From Planctomycetota bacterium (GTDB lineage: Bacteria; Planctomycetota; UBA1135; GCA-002686595): DNA of 64,000 nt. Below, one piece after another: positions 52,314 through 61,260 of the stretch; the stretch's first letter is position 1, and every line of letters starts with the position of its first letter. The stretch lies in the NCBI GenBank assembly GCA_016779225.1, contig JADHNZ010000006.1:32745-96744 (forward strand), given 5' to 3'. The notes beneath the pieces are model-generated. The model had not been told where the DNA came from, searched no databases, and worked only from the letters and a program-made list of their open reading frames with translations. The position numbers were made by a program, and so were the translations under genes.

Positions 52314-55300
52314 ATGACCCTGTCCCTCCTCCGCCGGTCCGGTGGGCTGCTGCCCGCGGGCGCCGCCGCCCTCCTGGTCCTCGCCGCCTGCAACGACACC
52401 AAGTCCGCTGATCCGTCGAACGATCCGGTGGGCGAGGTGGCGACCAACCCCGCCACTGGGCGTCGGTTCGTCTACGACCAGAACTTCGCCGGCCAGACCC
52501 AGGACTTCCGACTCAGTCGCATCGCCTACGGGCGACTGGTGGACATCTACGCGTACGCGCCGGACGGGACCCGTGTCCTGACCAACGCCAACGCGGTCAT
52601 CGACCCGCGCCTGGAGGGCGACGGATTCGACTTCATCCTCGACACCTCCACACTGACGGGACGCGACGAGCTCACCATCGTCCGCACCCTGGACGGAGGC
52701 CCCGAGGAGGCCTCGTTCAATGTGCTGCTGCGCCAGCTGATGGAGGGCCTCGAGCCCATCCAGGACGTCGGCTACCAGACCACGGGCTTCTTCACCCAGA
52801 TCCCGCGCAACGCTGCGATCCAGGTGGTCATGAACGACCTGATCGATCCGGCGACGATCACCGACCGGAGCATCCGCATGCTCACGGGCACCCCGTCCAC
52901 CATCCCCTTCGAGGCGCGCATCCTCGCCGACCCCAACTGGGGCAGCCTGCGCAATCTGGATGGGGCCGGCGGCGCCGAGTTCTACACGACTCGCATCGTG
53001 ATCGACCTCACCATCAGCGAGGTCGAGTCCTTCGGCACGGACCCGCCCCTGGCGCCCAACAGCCTGGGCCTGCCGGCCGCTCTGAATGCCAGCATCTCCA
53101 ATGTCCAGCTGCAGATCCCCACGGTGGTGGATGCCAGCCTTGGCCAAGATGTCGTCCTCGCCAACCCCAGCGCACACAGCCTGCAGACGGCTGGTGGCGG
53201 CAGCGTGGACTTCACCGCGCCCCTGAGCCCCATCATCCGCAACGCGCGCTCGGGCGGCCCCGCGGCCGTCACCGGGGACCAGAACAACGGCTTCCTCCTG
53301 GACCCGACGGCTCCCAGCGTGATGGGCGTGCTGGACGCGAACATCATCCAGGCCCCGCAGCCCCTGGCGAACCCCACCGAGTACTTCGTTCCCCTCGTGG
53401 GCTTCGAGTCGCTCTTCTGCAGCCAGCAGCTCGCCCCCGGCGACCTCCTCGTCCAGGGGCCCGTGGTGGCACGGGTGACCGCTCCCTCCACCTCGCCCGT
53501 GAACGGTGAGGTCGGCTCGATCAATGTCACGCTCCTTCAGTGGCCGCCGAGCTGGGGAGAGGTCCCCGACGAGTGGGCGACCAGCGCCGTGGGCGCCTGC
53601 CAGGTCCGCTCGGCCTGGGATCCGATCGCGGACGAAGGCAAGGAGACCTGCTTCGTGCGCATCTCCCCGACGCCGCTCGGGTACCCGGAGAACCCGACCT
53701 CGAGCATCCTGACCTCCTCGCGCGTGGCCGTGCGCTTCACCGAGCCCATGGCCGGCGACTCGATGGAGGCCTTCGAGTCCCTGCGTCTGACCCGTAAGTC
53801 GATCGCTGACCCCGACCTCGCCTCCTACGACTGGATCGTGGGCAGCATCCTCGGGGACGCCTCGCTCGAGACCTTCGAGTTCACCCCGGCCCTCCCCCTG
53901 GCTCACACCTCGGGGCTCTCGGAGAGCTACTTCTTCTCGATGACGAGCGGCGGCGAGGGGCCCACGGACCTGGCGGGCAACGCCCTCGAGGTGTCGCTCC
54001 CGGAGGTCTCCCTGTCCGTGTGGACCGGCGGCGTCGACACCAAGAACGGCGGCCGGGTCAGCCGCTTCACCAGCGCCGACGAGGACCTGCTCATCGCCGA
54101 CCCGAACAACGATGACCCCTTCCCGTTCGCGGAGTGGGGCGGCGACATCGTGTTCCAGCAGCAGCTCGGCGTCATCCGGCCCCGCCCCGTGAGCCGCTTC
54201 CAGGGCGTCATCGCTCGCGAGCCCGTGGCGGACAACGGCGCGCTCAGCGGCGATGTCATGGTGAACGCCATGCCGCCGAGCCCGACGGGCAAGCAGGACC
54301 CCCTCTCGCGCTTCGGCTCCCGCACCCAGTTCCTGTGGCGCTTCGTCGATGTGGGCTTCAACCTGATCGACCGTGACCCCGGCATCGACCCCGACAATCC
54401 GGCCGACGACATCTACGAGCCCGACGCCAGCACCTACAACCTCGATGTGGAGGGGGCCTGGTGGAGTCCGATCGCCGGCACGGCGGTCCCGGACTCCTAT
54501 GACGTGTTCGAGATGCGCATGTCGCACGCCGCCTTCCTCCCGGACGAGCAGATCAACCCCATGACGCTCCTGCCGGTGTTCCCGGACTCCGGCCTCGTGA
54601 CGAGCTTCAACCTCAACCAGCTCAGCACCAACGAGGACCCCCAGCGCATCGTCCACACGCGAGACCTGGGCTACATCGTGAGCCCGGGTGACCTCATTCA
54701 GGTCGGCACCAACACGAAGCTGATGCCCTGGCCCATGAACCGCACGATCCCCCCGAGCCAGCACCGGTACTACACCTGGCGCGACACGGCCCTCCGCACC
54801 CGCGGCGGCCCGGGCATCGCGGGAGTCGATCTCCAGCGCTGGTTCGAGAACAACCCGGGCGTGGCGTTCCCCCTCGTCCCACCCCCGGGCGTGGATGTGT
54901 GTGATGACCCGATGAACCCGCCGGTCTTCCACCCCTTCTACTCGGCCGAGCAGGTGCAGAGCATTGCCCTCCCCCTCCTCGTCGAGATCCGGTGCTTCCC
55001 CGATGACGGGGCCTCGGGCGCCAACAAACTCGACACCTCGATCGCCATCCCGCAGGGCCTTGCCTCGGGCTTCACCACGCCGAACTTCCGCTCCTTCGCG
55101 ACCGGCGGCTATGACCAGTCCGGAAACGAGGTGTATGTGAACCCTGACCTGCAGGACTTCGCCACGGGCGGCTTCGACAACGAGGTCAACCCGAACGCAA
55201 TCCCGCCCCAGGTTGGTGATGGCTCCCCGACGATCCCCGTCGACAACAATGTCTACATTGGCGCGCTGGACTTCGTGGTCCGCACGAGCCGCTGCCACTC

Positions 55301-55790
55301 GATCTGGTGGGAAATGGTCGACGCGCAGGGCAACGGGTTCCCCACCGGCGACATCGTCACCCCCGTGTACAGCCAGCCCGTCCTCGATCCGCCGGCGACC
55401 CTGTGGCCCACCGGCACCAACATCGAGGTGGCCTTCCGTGGCGCAAGCAGCGTCAACCCCTACCAGGTCGGCCCCGGCGGGATCATCGTCTTCACGGACC
55501 CCTCCTTCCAGATCCTCGAGGCCGCGACGAAGCTGGACCGCTACGGCGACCACTACGACATCCTGCCCTCCATCTGCGACAACTCGATCAACCACAACGA
55601 GATCGATGTCTTCACGGGTGAGAACCAGGTCAACACGCCGGTCTCGTTCCTCACCGACAGCAACTGGCGCGAGGATGTGAACAGCCTCAGCAACGCCATG
55701 TACTACCAGGTGCGCATCACCTTCACCTCGAATGCGCAGAGCATGGTCTCTCCGTACCTCTCCTCCTTCGCCCTGACCTGGCAGGAGTGA
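52314..55790 (+). CDS. Very large surface lipoprotein with Ig-like segments
   Basis: A 1158-residue lipoprotein (signal ALLVLAAC, lipid Cys 26). The sequence is almost entirely beta-strand-like with many Asp, Thr, Pro and few Lys. Segments such as PRNAAIQVVMNDLIDPATI and SSRVAVRFTEPMAGDSMEAF fit bacterial Ig-like (SbsA/Big) domains, which begin with a N-x-x-I-x-V-x-F strand pattern. No catalytic motif is seen. The C-terminus FALTWQE looks like a jelly-roll end. It is probably a surface or cell-wall component, transcribed alone between a candidate promoter and a very strong terminator. Confidence 0.75.
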   Translation: MTLSLLRRSGGLLPAGAAALLVLAACNDTKSADPSNDPVGEVATNPATGRRFVYDQNFAGQTQDFRLSRIAYGRLVDIYAYAPDGTRVLTNANAVIDPRLEGDGFDFILDTSTLTGRDELTIVRTLDGGPEEASFNVLLRQLMEGLEPIQDVGYQTTGFFTQIPRNAAIQVVMNDLIDPATITDRSIRMLTGTPSTIPFEARILADPNWGSLRNLDGAGGAEFYTTRIVIDLTISEVESFGTDPPLAPNSLGLPAALNASISNVQLQIPTVVDASLGQDVVLANPSAHSLQTAGGGSVDFTAPLSPIIRNARSGGPAAVTGDQNNGFLLDPTAPSVMGVLDANIIQAPQPLANPTEYFVPLVGFESLFCSQQLAPGDLLVQGPVVARVTAPSTSPVNGEVGSINVTLLQWPPSWGEVPDEWATSAVGACQVRSAWDPIADEGKETCFVRISPTPLGYPENPTSSILTSSRVAVRFTEPMAGDSMEAFESLRLTRKSIADPDLASYDWIVGSILGDASLETFEFTPALPLAHTSGLSESYFFSMTSGGEGPTDLAGNALEVSLPEVSLSVWTGGVDTKNGGRVSRFTSADEDLLIADPNNDDPFPFAEWGGDIVFQQQLGVIRPRPVSRFQGVIAREPVADNGALSGDVMVNAMPPSPTGKQDPLSRFGSRTQFLWRFVDVGFNLIDRDPGIDPDNPADDIYEPDASTYNLDVEGAWWSPIAGTAVPDSYDVFEMRMSHAAFLPDEQINPMTLLPVFPDSGLVTSFNLNQLSTNEDPQRIVHTRDLGYIVSPGDLIQVGTNTKLMPWPMNRTIPPSQHRYYTWRDTALRTRGGPGIAGVDLQRWFENNPGVAFPLVPPPGVDVCDDPMNPPVFHPFYSAEQVQSIALPLLVEIRCFPDDGASGANKLDTSIAIPQGLASGFTTPNFRSFATGGYDQSGNEVYVNPDLQDFATGGFDNEVNPNAIPPQVGDGSPTIPVDNNVYIGALDFVVRTSRCHSIWWEMVDAQGNGFPTGDIVTPVYSQPVLDPPATLWPTGTNIEVAFRGASSVNPYQVGPGGIIVFTDPSFQILEAATKLDRYGDHYDILPSICDNSINHNEIDVFTGENQVNTPVSFLTDSNWREDVNSLSNAMYYQVRITFTSNAQSMVSPYLSSFALTWQE

Positions 55791-55828
55791 GCACGCGGGG
55801 CGCGGCTCACGCCGCCTCCCTCTCCCGC

Positions 55829-55870
55829 GCCCGGGGGCAGCTCTCAAGAGCTGCCCCCGGGCTGCGTTTT
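55829..55870 (+). terminator. Intrinsic terminator with T-run
   Basis: A perfect 16-bp stem, GCCCGGGGGCAGCTCT (55829-55844) with its complement at 55847-55862, around a 2-nt loop (CA) that opens in the real fold. It is followed by CTGCG and TTTT. The clearest intrinsic terminator in the window. Confidence 0.88.
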
Positions 55871-56175
55871 GGCGTGTGCCCCACTGTGCAGCGCGGCCCG
55901 TCTGCGCGGCCTGTGTGCGCCCACCAACAACCTGGGCGCGGTGGGACGGCATGGGCCCGCCAGGGCGCCGCGCCCACCTCGTGCCTGCCCACGGCCTGGG
56001 CCCAGAGCGCTCGCAGGAGAGGGCGCTGCCGGGACCTGCCCCGCAGCGCTTCAGGCCAGATCGGAGCCACGGGTCCAGCGGACCGCCCCCCTCTCACCGT
56101 GCAGGGGCTGCGCCCGAGCGGCCTACCCGAGACCGGAGCCCGGGACCCCTTGGAAGGCGAACGCGCCGGGCCCGG
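55871..56175. other. Intergenic region with no recognised gene
   Basis: About 300 bases after the terminator and before the convergent DUF2270 gene. Open frames here are GC-rich chance readings with no family pattern. I looked for RNase P, tmRNA and SRP RNA signatures and saw none. Several short GC inverted repeats exist but no convincing RNA fold. Confidence 0.5.
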
Positions 56176-56910
56176 TCAGAGCTCCGCGGGAGCCTCGGGC
56201 TCCTGACTCGGGTCGAGCCAGGTCTCCAGGTCCTCCGGATGGTGCCGCTCGACACCGAAGACGACCCATGCCGTAGCGGCCAAGAACCCTCCCACGATGA
56301 GGAGGGGCAGCCACCAGGGCAGGAGCCCGGCGCTGAGATGGAGCTGCAGGTCCGCCCAGGTCTCGACCGGAGTGGGACGCAGCAGCACATGCAGTCCCCA
56401 GGCCAGGAGCAGGACGCCATAGACCGCCCAGTAGTTCCGGGTGAAGCGGGCCCGCAAGGCCTGTGCGCGCGTGATGCGGAACCGGGGCCTGAACAGGTCA
56501 TCCGCCACCAGCTCCCCCCAGCGCTCGAGCGGGCTCGACGGGTCACGCCGCAGGATCGGAGCGTAGAAGTTCTCCTCGAGCACACGCACACGGCTGCGCC
56601 AGACATCGGCGAAGCGGAAGCGACGGGCCTCGAGGAAGAGGAAGACCGTCAGCAGGGGAAAGCCCACGAGAAGAACCCACTGGGAGTGAGCCCCCTCGCC
56701 GAAGGAGAAGGTCAGGAGGCCGGCGGTCGTCAGCACGGCCCAGTTGGTCGTGTTGTCGAGGCGCAGCCTCCAGGCGTTAGCGCGATGGAGCTCCCCGCGG
56801 TAGAGGTGGACCACCGCGGTCACATACTCGGCCCGCGTCAGGGGAGTTGCCTCGTAGTCCGCGCGATCGCGGGCGCTGGGGCCATCCGGCTCAAACGCGG
56901 GGGTCGGCAT
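56176..56910 (-). CDS. DUF2270 integral membrane protein
   Basis: A 244-residue protein of the DUF2270 family. The characteristic block HLYRGELHRANAWRLRLDNT is followed by TNWAVLTTAG, a first pair of membrane helices, and then FLEARRFRFADVWRSRVRVLEENF. The second helix pair lies in the C-terminal half (about 160-225). Family function is unknown. Here it sits alone, minus strand, after the coiled-coil gene. Confidence 0.87.
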   Translation of the reverse strand: MPTPAFEPDGPSARDRADYEATPLTRAEYVTAVVHLYRGELHRANAWRLRLDNTTNWAVLTTAGLLTFSFGEGAHSQWVLLVGFPLLTVFLFLEARRFRFADVWRSRVRVLEENFYAPILRRDPSSPLERWGELVADDLFRPRFRITRAQALRARFTRNYWAVYGVLLLAWGLHVLLRPTPVETWADLQLHLSAGLLPWWLPLLIVGGFLAATAWVVFGVERHHPEDLETWLDPSQEPEAPAEL

Positions 56911-56946
56911 CCCTGCAGCGTATCTCGGACGCCCTCCCGGTCCAAT

Positions 56947-56986
56947 GCTGCGGGCCCCCGGGAGTGACCTCCCAGGGGCCCGCAGC
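56947..56986 (-). terminator. Strong hairpin after the coiled-coil gene
   Basis: GCTGCGGGCCCC (56947-56958) and GGGAG (56960-56964) pair with CTCCC (56969-56973) and GGGGCCCGCAGC (56975-56986): 17 pairs with one C-A mismatch and a 4-nt loop. It lies just downstream (minus strand) of the stop at 57004. Confidence 0.7.
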
Positions 56987-57003
56987 CCGAACCCGAGCCG
57001 GGT

Positions 57004-57813
57004 TCAGAGTCCCTGCCGGCCCTCGGAGCTGAGCTCCTGTCGGGCCATGGCCTCGTAGTCGACCTGCTCATGGTCCTGCGTCAGGACCTCGAGGCGGGCC
57101 TCCTGCTCCGCGCGGATGCTGGCGATCCGCCCCTGGATCTGGTCCAGGCTGACCGCATCCCAAGAGCGGATCTTGTCCAGGGTTCGCTGGCGGCGCTCCA
57201 TGAGCTCGATCATGCGATCGTTGCGAGCGATCGAGGCCACCTGACGCTCGAGCTGGGTCAGCTGCACCTGGAACTGGGCGCGCTCGCTCTCGAGCTGCTC
57301 CAGCACCTGCACCATGCGGCTCTCCTGAGAGGCAAGGGCCTGCAGATCCGCCGTGGCGTCGAGGGCCTTGCCCTCATTGGCCAGGATGATCTGCTCCAGG
57401 TGGCGTGCCCGAGAGGACACCGCCCCACGGCGTGCCCGCGCCGACGTCGGCTGGGCGTGGGCCTCGTCCTGGACAAGGGCTTCAAGGTCCTCACTGGCTA
57501 GGGCAACCACGCGGGTGCAGACGGCCTGCTCCTGCTCGAGGCGGGCGATATCCGCCCGCAGCCCGGCCAGATCCTGCCGCACCTCGGAGATGCGCTCGGG
57601 ATACTCGCGTTCGACCTCCACGAGCTGCCGGCGGAGGGCGATCGGGTCGTCGAGGTTGCGGTCGATGACCGAGGACACCTTGCTCTTGAGCTCGTGGGCG
57701 ACGGCCATGGTCCGGCCGGGGCCTGCGAGGAGGAGGCTGCCCCCCGTGATGGCGCCAACGCTGAGGGTGGCGAGGACGGCGGTCTTGGTGATGCCCTTGA
57801 TGAACCCGAACAT
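57004..57813 (-). CDS. Membrane-anchored coiled-coil protein
   Basis: A 269-residue protein. The first 35 residues are hydrophobic with small residues (VLATLSVGAITGGSLLLAGPG), a membrane anchor or uncleaved signal. Residues about 40-250 are a nearly continuous coiled coil with charged heptads (REYPERISEVRQDLAGLRADIARLEQEQ and similar). I recall similar uncharacterised proteins in planctomycetes but no function. It is divergent from the ECF sigma gene, 190 bases apart, so a regulatory link is possible. A purine-rich AAGGAAGA lies upstream of ATG 57813. Confidence 0.65.
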   Translation of the reverse strand: MFGFIKGITKTAVLATLSVGAITGGSLLLAGPGRTMAVAHELKSKVSSVIDRNLDDPIALRRQLVEVEREYPERISEVRQDLAGLRADIARLEQEQAVCTRVVALASEDLEALVQDEAHAQPTSARARRGAVSSRARHLEQIILANEGKALDATADLQALASQESRMVQVLEQLESERAQFQVQLTQLERQVASIARNDRMIELMERRQRTLDKIRSWDAVSLDQIQGRIASIRAEQEARLEVLTQDHEQVDYEAMARQELSSEGRQGL

Positions 57814-58003
57814 GGCTTGGTCTTCCTTTGCTGGTGGTCTGGCGGCTTGCCCTGGCTTGCTGCCGGGACGGGGTCTGCTGCGGGGCGCTCCCCGCTGCCG
57901 CCCTTCCTGGGAGCCCCCACCCCGCTCTTGCAGCCCCTCGGCGGATTCCCTCGCCTGGGAGGCTGCTGGTCCGGGACAGGGGTGCCGGCCCTATGCTGGA
58001 GGG

Positions 58004-58756
58004 GTGCACGAGCTGACCACCCACTTCGTCGGCCGCCTGCGGTCCCGGGACCCGGACGCCTGGTTCGAGCTCTGGGAGACCTTCGGTCCGATCCTCCGTG
58101 CCCAGCTGGCTCGCTGGGGCCGCGGGCGCATTGGCCAGGAGACCGTCCAGGACCTCTCCCAGGAGACCCTGACGGCCCTGGCCGGGGCGATCGACCGTCA
58201 CGACCCCAGCAAGGGAGCGAAGTTCAGCACTTGGCTGCTGGCCATCGCCAAATACACCCTCAGCGACGAGATGGACCGACGGAATGCGCTCAAGCGCGGT
58301 GCGGGCAAGCGGCCCCTCTCGCTGAGCGGCGGGACCGAGGACGACCCGGACATGGATGTGGAGGGCGGCCCGAGGCCCGATGTCGACTATGAGGCCGCCG
58401 TGTTCGAGGCCAAGGTGGATGCAGCGCTGCGCCAGGTCGAGCGGGCCGCGGGCTTCGCGGACTTCGAGGTGTACCGCCAGCGCGTCCTCGAGGGCCGCAG
58501 CGGGCGCGAGGTGGGCGAGGCCCTGGGCACCTCGGAGGCCACCATCAGCCGCAAGGCGGCCCGCGTCCGCGACCTCCTACGCGAGGCCCTGACCCAGGTC
58601 TTCGGGCGCTACGCGTTCACGGACGAGGACTGGGACGAGCTGACCCGCAACGGCCTCGAGACCAGTCCCAAGAAGGCGCAGGACGCGGCCTTCGACGAGG
58701 CCGTCGGCGAGGTCTGGATGCGAGCCGTCCGGCGCCGTCGGCAGGCGTCCGGCTGA
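58004..58756 (+). CDS. ECF-type RNA polymerase sigma factor
   Basis: A 250-residue sigma-70 family protein. Region 2 includes DLSQETLTALAGAIDRHDPSKGAKFSTWLLAIAKYTLSDE. Region 4 includes a helix-turn-helix VGEALGTSEATISRKAARV near 170-188. The spacing and lack of region 3 mark it as an ECF sigma. The GTG at 58004 has GGAGGG directly upstream. The stop is 13 bases before a serine/threonine kinase gene, the arrangement known for planctomycete ECF sigma factors paired with kinases, so the kinase may control this sigma factor by phosphorylation. Confidence 0.88.
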   Translation: MHELTTHFVGRLRSRDPDAWFELWETFGPILRAQLARWGRGRIGQETVQDLSQETLTALAGAIDRHDPSKGAKFSTWLLAIAKYTLSDEMDRRNALKRGAGKRPLSLSGGTEDDPDMDVEGGPRPDVDYEAAVFEAKVDAALRQVERAAGFADFEVYRQRVLEGRSGREVGEALGTSEATISRKAARVRDLLREALTQVFGRYAFTDEDWDELTRNGLETSPKKAQDAAFDEAVGEVWMRAVRRRRQASG

Positions 58757-58769
58757 CGACCCGCGCCCC

Positions 58770-60749
58770 ATGGAGATCCTCGGACTCACCTTCGCCGCCC
58801 TCGGCCTCGTCCTGGTCCTGGTCGTGGTGGTCCCCGCCACCCTGGTGTGGATCGCGATCCGCGTGGTGGGACTCGTGTTCCGGGTCCTTGGCCTCCGTGA
58901 GCCCTCCAGCCGGGCCGCGGGACCCGGCCGCGTTGCCCGCTGGACGCGAGACACCCTCCAGGACGCCGGGAACCTCCTTGGGAACCTGGTCGGCGCGGTG
59001 AGCCTTGGCGTCTTCTCCCTGACGCAGCTGCTCCTCCTGCGCACGGCCGCGTTCCGGCGCCTGGGTAGCGCGGCGGGCTCCGAAGCCCTCGCCGCGGCTG
59101 GGGCCATCTACAGGCTGCTCCTCGGCCACCCCCTCAGGCTCCTCGGGCTCGGAGGCCTCGTCAGGTCCCTGGAGCAGCGCATCCCGGCGGCCCTCGATGC
59201 CGCCTATGAGGCCGAGCGACGGTCAGTACCCACAACGCGAGGCGGAGCCCTCCCCTCAGTGGAGGGCTATCAGCTGGAGCGCGAGCTGGTGGCAGGAGGC
59301 AGCGGGGCGCGCATCTTCGTTGGGCGCCCCACTCCTGAGAGGGTCCGCGACCTGGGGAGCCGTGGGCGGCGCCTCCCCGAGCAGGTCGTCGTGAAGGTCT
59401 TCACGCTGACCGCGGGCTCGACCCTCCCGCAGATCCTGCGCGAGTCGCGAGCCCTCGAACCGGCGGGGCGTCTGGGCCTCGTGCTCGACCACTGCCTGGA
59501 CGAGGAGCAGTTCCACTATGTGATGCCCTTCGTCGAGGGTCCCTCGCTACAGGACGAGATCGACACCCTGCACCAAGGGGACACCCCCCTCGACGGCGAG
59601 GCCCTCCGGCGCGCCGTCGCCCACGCGCGCGAGGTCTGCGACGAGCTCCAGCGCTTCCACGGTGAGGGCCTCTGGCACAAGGATGTTAAGCCGGCGAACC
59701 TCATCGTCAGCTCCGAGGGTGTGCGGCTCGTGGACCTGGGCCTGGTGACGCCTCTGGCCTCGGCCCTGACCCTCACGACCCACGGGACCGAGTACTACCG
59801 CGACCCGGAGCTCGTCCGCCTTGCCCTGCGCGGCACGCGGGTGAACCAGGTGGACGGGGTCAAGTTCGACCTGTACGGCGCAGGGGCCGTCCTGTTCGCC
59901 CTGTTGGAGGGAACCTTCCCGGCCAACGGCTCCCTGACCCCGTTCGAGAAGCAGAGTCCCGAGGCCCTGCGCTTCGTGGTGCGGCGCGCCATGGCGGACC
60001 TCGAGTCACGCTATGCGAACGCCGCGGAGATGGCGCACGACCTAGAGGCCCTCCTCGCCGCAGAGGACCTTGCGAGCTTCAAGCCCATGCAGCTTCCGAG
60101 CATGGGCGGCCCCCTCCCGACGCGCGGCGCTCAGGAGGCCGACACGGCGCAAGCAGCCCGGCGCGTCCCTGCCCCCGAGTGGAGGACCGTGCAGGGCCCG
60201 GGAGGGAGTGAGACCGGCCCCTCCACCCAGGCCGCACGCGACCTGGGCTGGCGCGACATGGGCGAGGACCCCCGTCAGCGCCGGCAGCGGCGCCGGACGA
60301 GGCGCGCGGTCGGGGCGGCGCTGATCACCGTGGTCCTGGCCACCCTGGCCATGCACGGCCTGCGATTCCTCCTGGGCGCAGAGCCCGAGGCCCCGCGGCG
60401 CATGCACTTCGCTCCCCTCGAGGACGCCTGGCTGCCGGTCCTGGACGGGGTCCGCGCAGAGCGTGGGCTCCTGGTCCTCGGGTGCAGCCTGCCCGAGGGG
60501 CTCGAGGAGGACCTCCTGGCGCGCCTGCCGGACCTGCGGCTCTGGACCGAGGCCGACCTCCCCCCCGCGGGCCAGGCGGCCCTACGCCTCGCCCTCGAGG
60601 TCTCGCAGGCGCAGGGCGAAGGGCCCCACTCCGAGGAGGTGCGTCGTGCCCTCTGGGACCACGCCCCCGGCCCCGTCGACCTGCTCCTCCTCGAACCCTC
60701 TGCTCTGGACCGTGAGGTCCTCGTCCCCCGGCTGATCCTCGGCCCCTGA
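58770..60749 (+). CDS. Membrane serine/threonine protein kinase
   Basis: A 659-residue protein with N-terminal hydrophobic helices (about 4-40) and a further hydrophobic stretch near 65-100. A Hanks-type kinase domain (about 170-430) follows, with ATP lysine K209 (VVVKVF), catalytic loop H303-K-D305-V-K-P-A-N-L in place of HRD, and D322-L-G instead of DFG. Both substitutions are tolerated in some bacterial kinases, so activity is likely. A transmembrane helix lies near 515-535 (ALITVVLATLAMHGLRFLLG), with a small extracytoplasmic C-terminal domain. It is probably the partner of the ECF sigma factor upstream. Confidence 0.9.
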   Translation: MEILGLTFAALGLVLVLVVVVPATLVWIAIRVVGLVFRVLGLREPSSRAAGPGRVARWTRDTLQDAGNLLGNLVGAVSLGVFSLTQLLLLRTAAFRRLGSAAGSEALAAAGAIYRLLLGHPLRLLGLGGLVRSLEQRIPAALDAAYEAERRSVPTTRGGALPSVEGYQLERELVAGGSGARIFVGRPTPERVRDLGSRGRRLPEQVVVKVFTLTAGSTLPQILRESRALEPAGRLGLVLDHCLDEEQFHYVMPFVEGPSLQDEIDTLHQGDTPLDGEALRRAVAHAREVCDELQRFHGEGLWHKDVKPANLIVSSEGVRLVDLGLVTPLASALTLTTHGTEYYRDPELVRLALRGTRVNQVDGVKFDLYGAGAVLFALLEGTFPANGSLTPFEKQSPEALRFVVRRAMADLESRYANAAEMAHDLEALLAAEDLASFKPMQLPSMGGPLPTRGAQEADTAQAARRVPAPEWRTVQGPGGSETGPSTQAARDLGWRDMGEDPRQRRQRRRTRRAVGAALITVVLATLAMHGLRFLLGAEPEAPRRMHFAPLEDAWLPVLDGVRAERGLLVLGCSLPEGLEEDLLARLPDLRLWTEADLPPAGQAALRLALEVSQAQGEGPHSEEVRRALWDHAPGPVDLLLLEPSALDREVLVPRLILGP

Positions 60750-60786
60750 GGGCGGGTCGTGGTCCGTGGGCCGCTATTCTGAGCCC

Positions 60787-61209
60787 ATGAGCTTCGAGAA
60801 CATCGACCCGCAGGCGGCGCACGCTCGCCTCGAGGAGGGCTGGATCTACCTGGATGTCCGCACCGAGGAGGAGTTCGAGGAGGGGCACGCCCCCGGCGCC
60901 TACAACGTGCCGGTCGTCTTCCGCGGGATGATGGGGATGGAGCCCAACCCTGAGTTCGTCTCGGTGTGCCAGCGCCACTTCCCCGCCGACGCCAAGCTCG
61001 TCGTGGCGTGCAAGGCGGGCGGGCGCTCCCTCATGGCCTGTGAGCTCCTCAGCTCCGAGGGCTTCCAGGTGCTGGCCAACATGGACGGCGGGTTCCACGG
61101 CCGCCCTGATGGTATGGGGGGAATCGCGGTCCAGGGCTGGGCAGCCTGCGGCCTTCCCCAGGCCGCCAAGGCCGAGCCCGGCCGCACCTGGGACGAGCTG
61201 TCGGGCTGA
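60787..61209 (+). CDS. Rhodanese-like sulfurtransferase
   Basis: A 140-residue single-domain rhodanese. The active-site loop is C75-K-A-G-G-R-S, preceded by LVVAC. The DVRTEEEFEEGHAPGAYNVP block is the classic start. Single-domain rhodaneses move sulfane sulfur between thiol acceptors in the cytoplasm. ATG 60787 is the first start with family sequence. It follows the kinase by 37 bases, probably in the same unit or with its own promoter. Confidence 0.93.
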   Translation: MSFENIDPQAAHARLEEGWIYLDVRTEEEFEEGHAPGAYNVPVVFRGMMGMEPNPEFVSVCQRHFPADAKLVVACKAGGRSLMACELLSSEGFQVLANMDGGFHGRPDGMGGIAVQGWAACGLPQAAKAEPGRTWDELSG

Positions 61210-61260
61210 GGCGCCGCTCGCCCTTTCGTTCGCCTGTGGCACGCGGGGCCTGACCGCGGA

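Noticed and set aside
52245..55952. A 1235-codon open frame on the minus strand opposite the large lipoprotein gene
   Set aside because: It is an antisense shadow of a GC-rich gene: no signal, no family blocks, and composition biased to Val/Gly/Arg/Asp as expected for such frames. The plus-strand frame has a lipobox and a clear terminator.
55871..56175. A structured ncRNA gene (RNase P, tmRNA or SRP RNA)
   Set aside because: None of the conserved core sequences of these RNAs is present on either strand.
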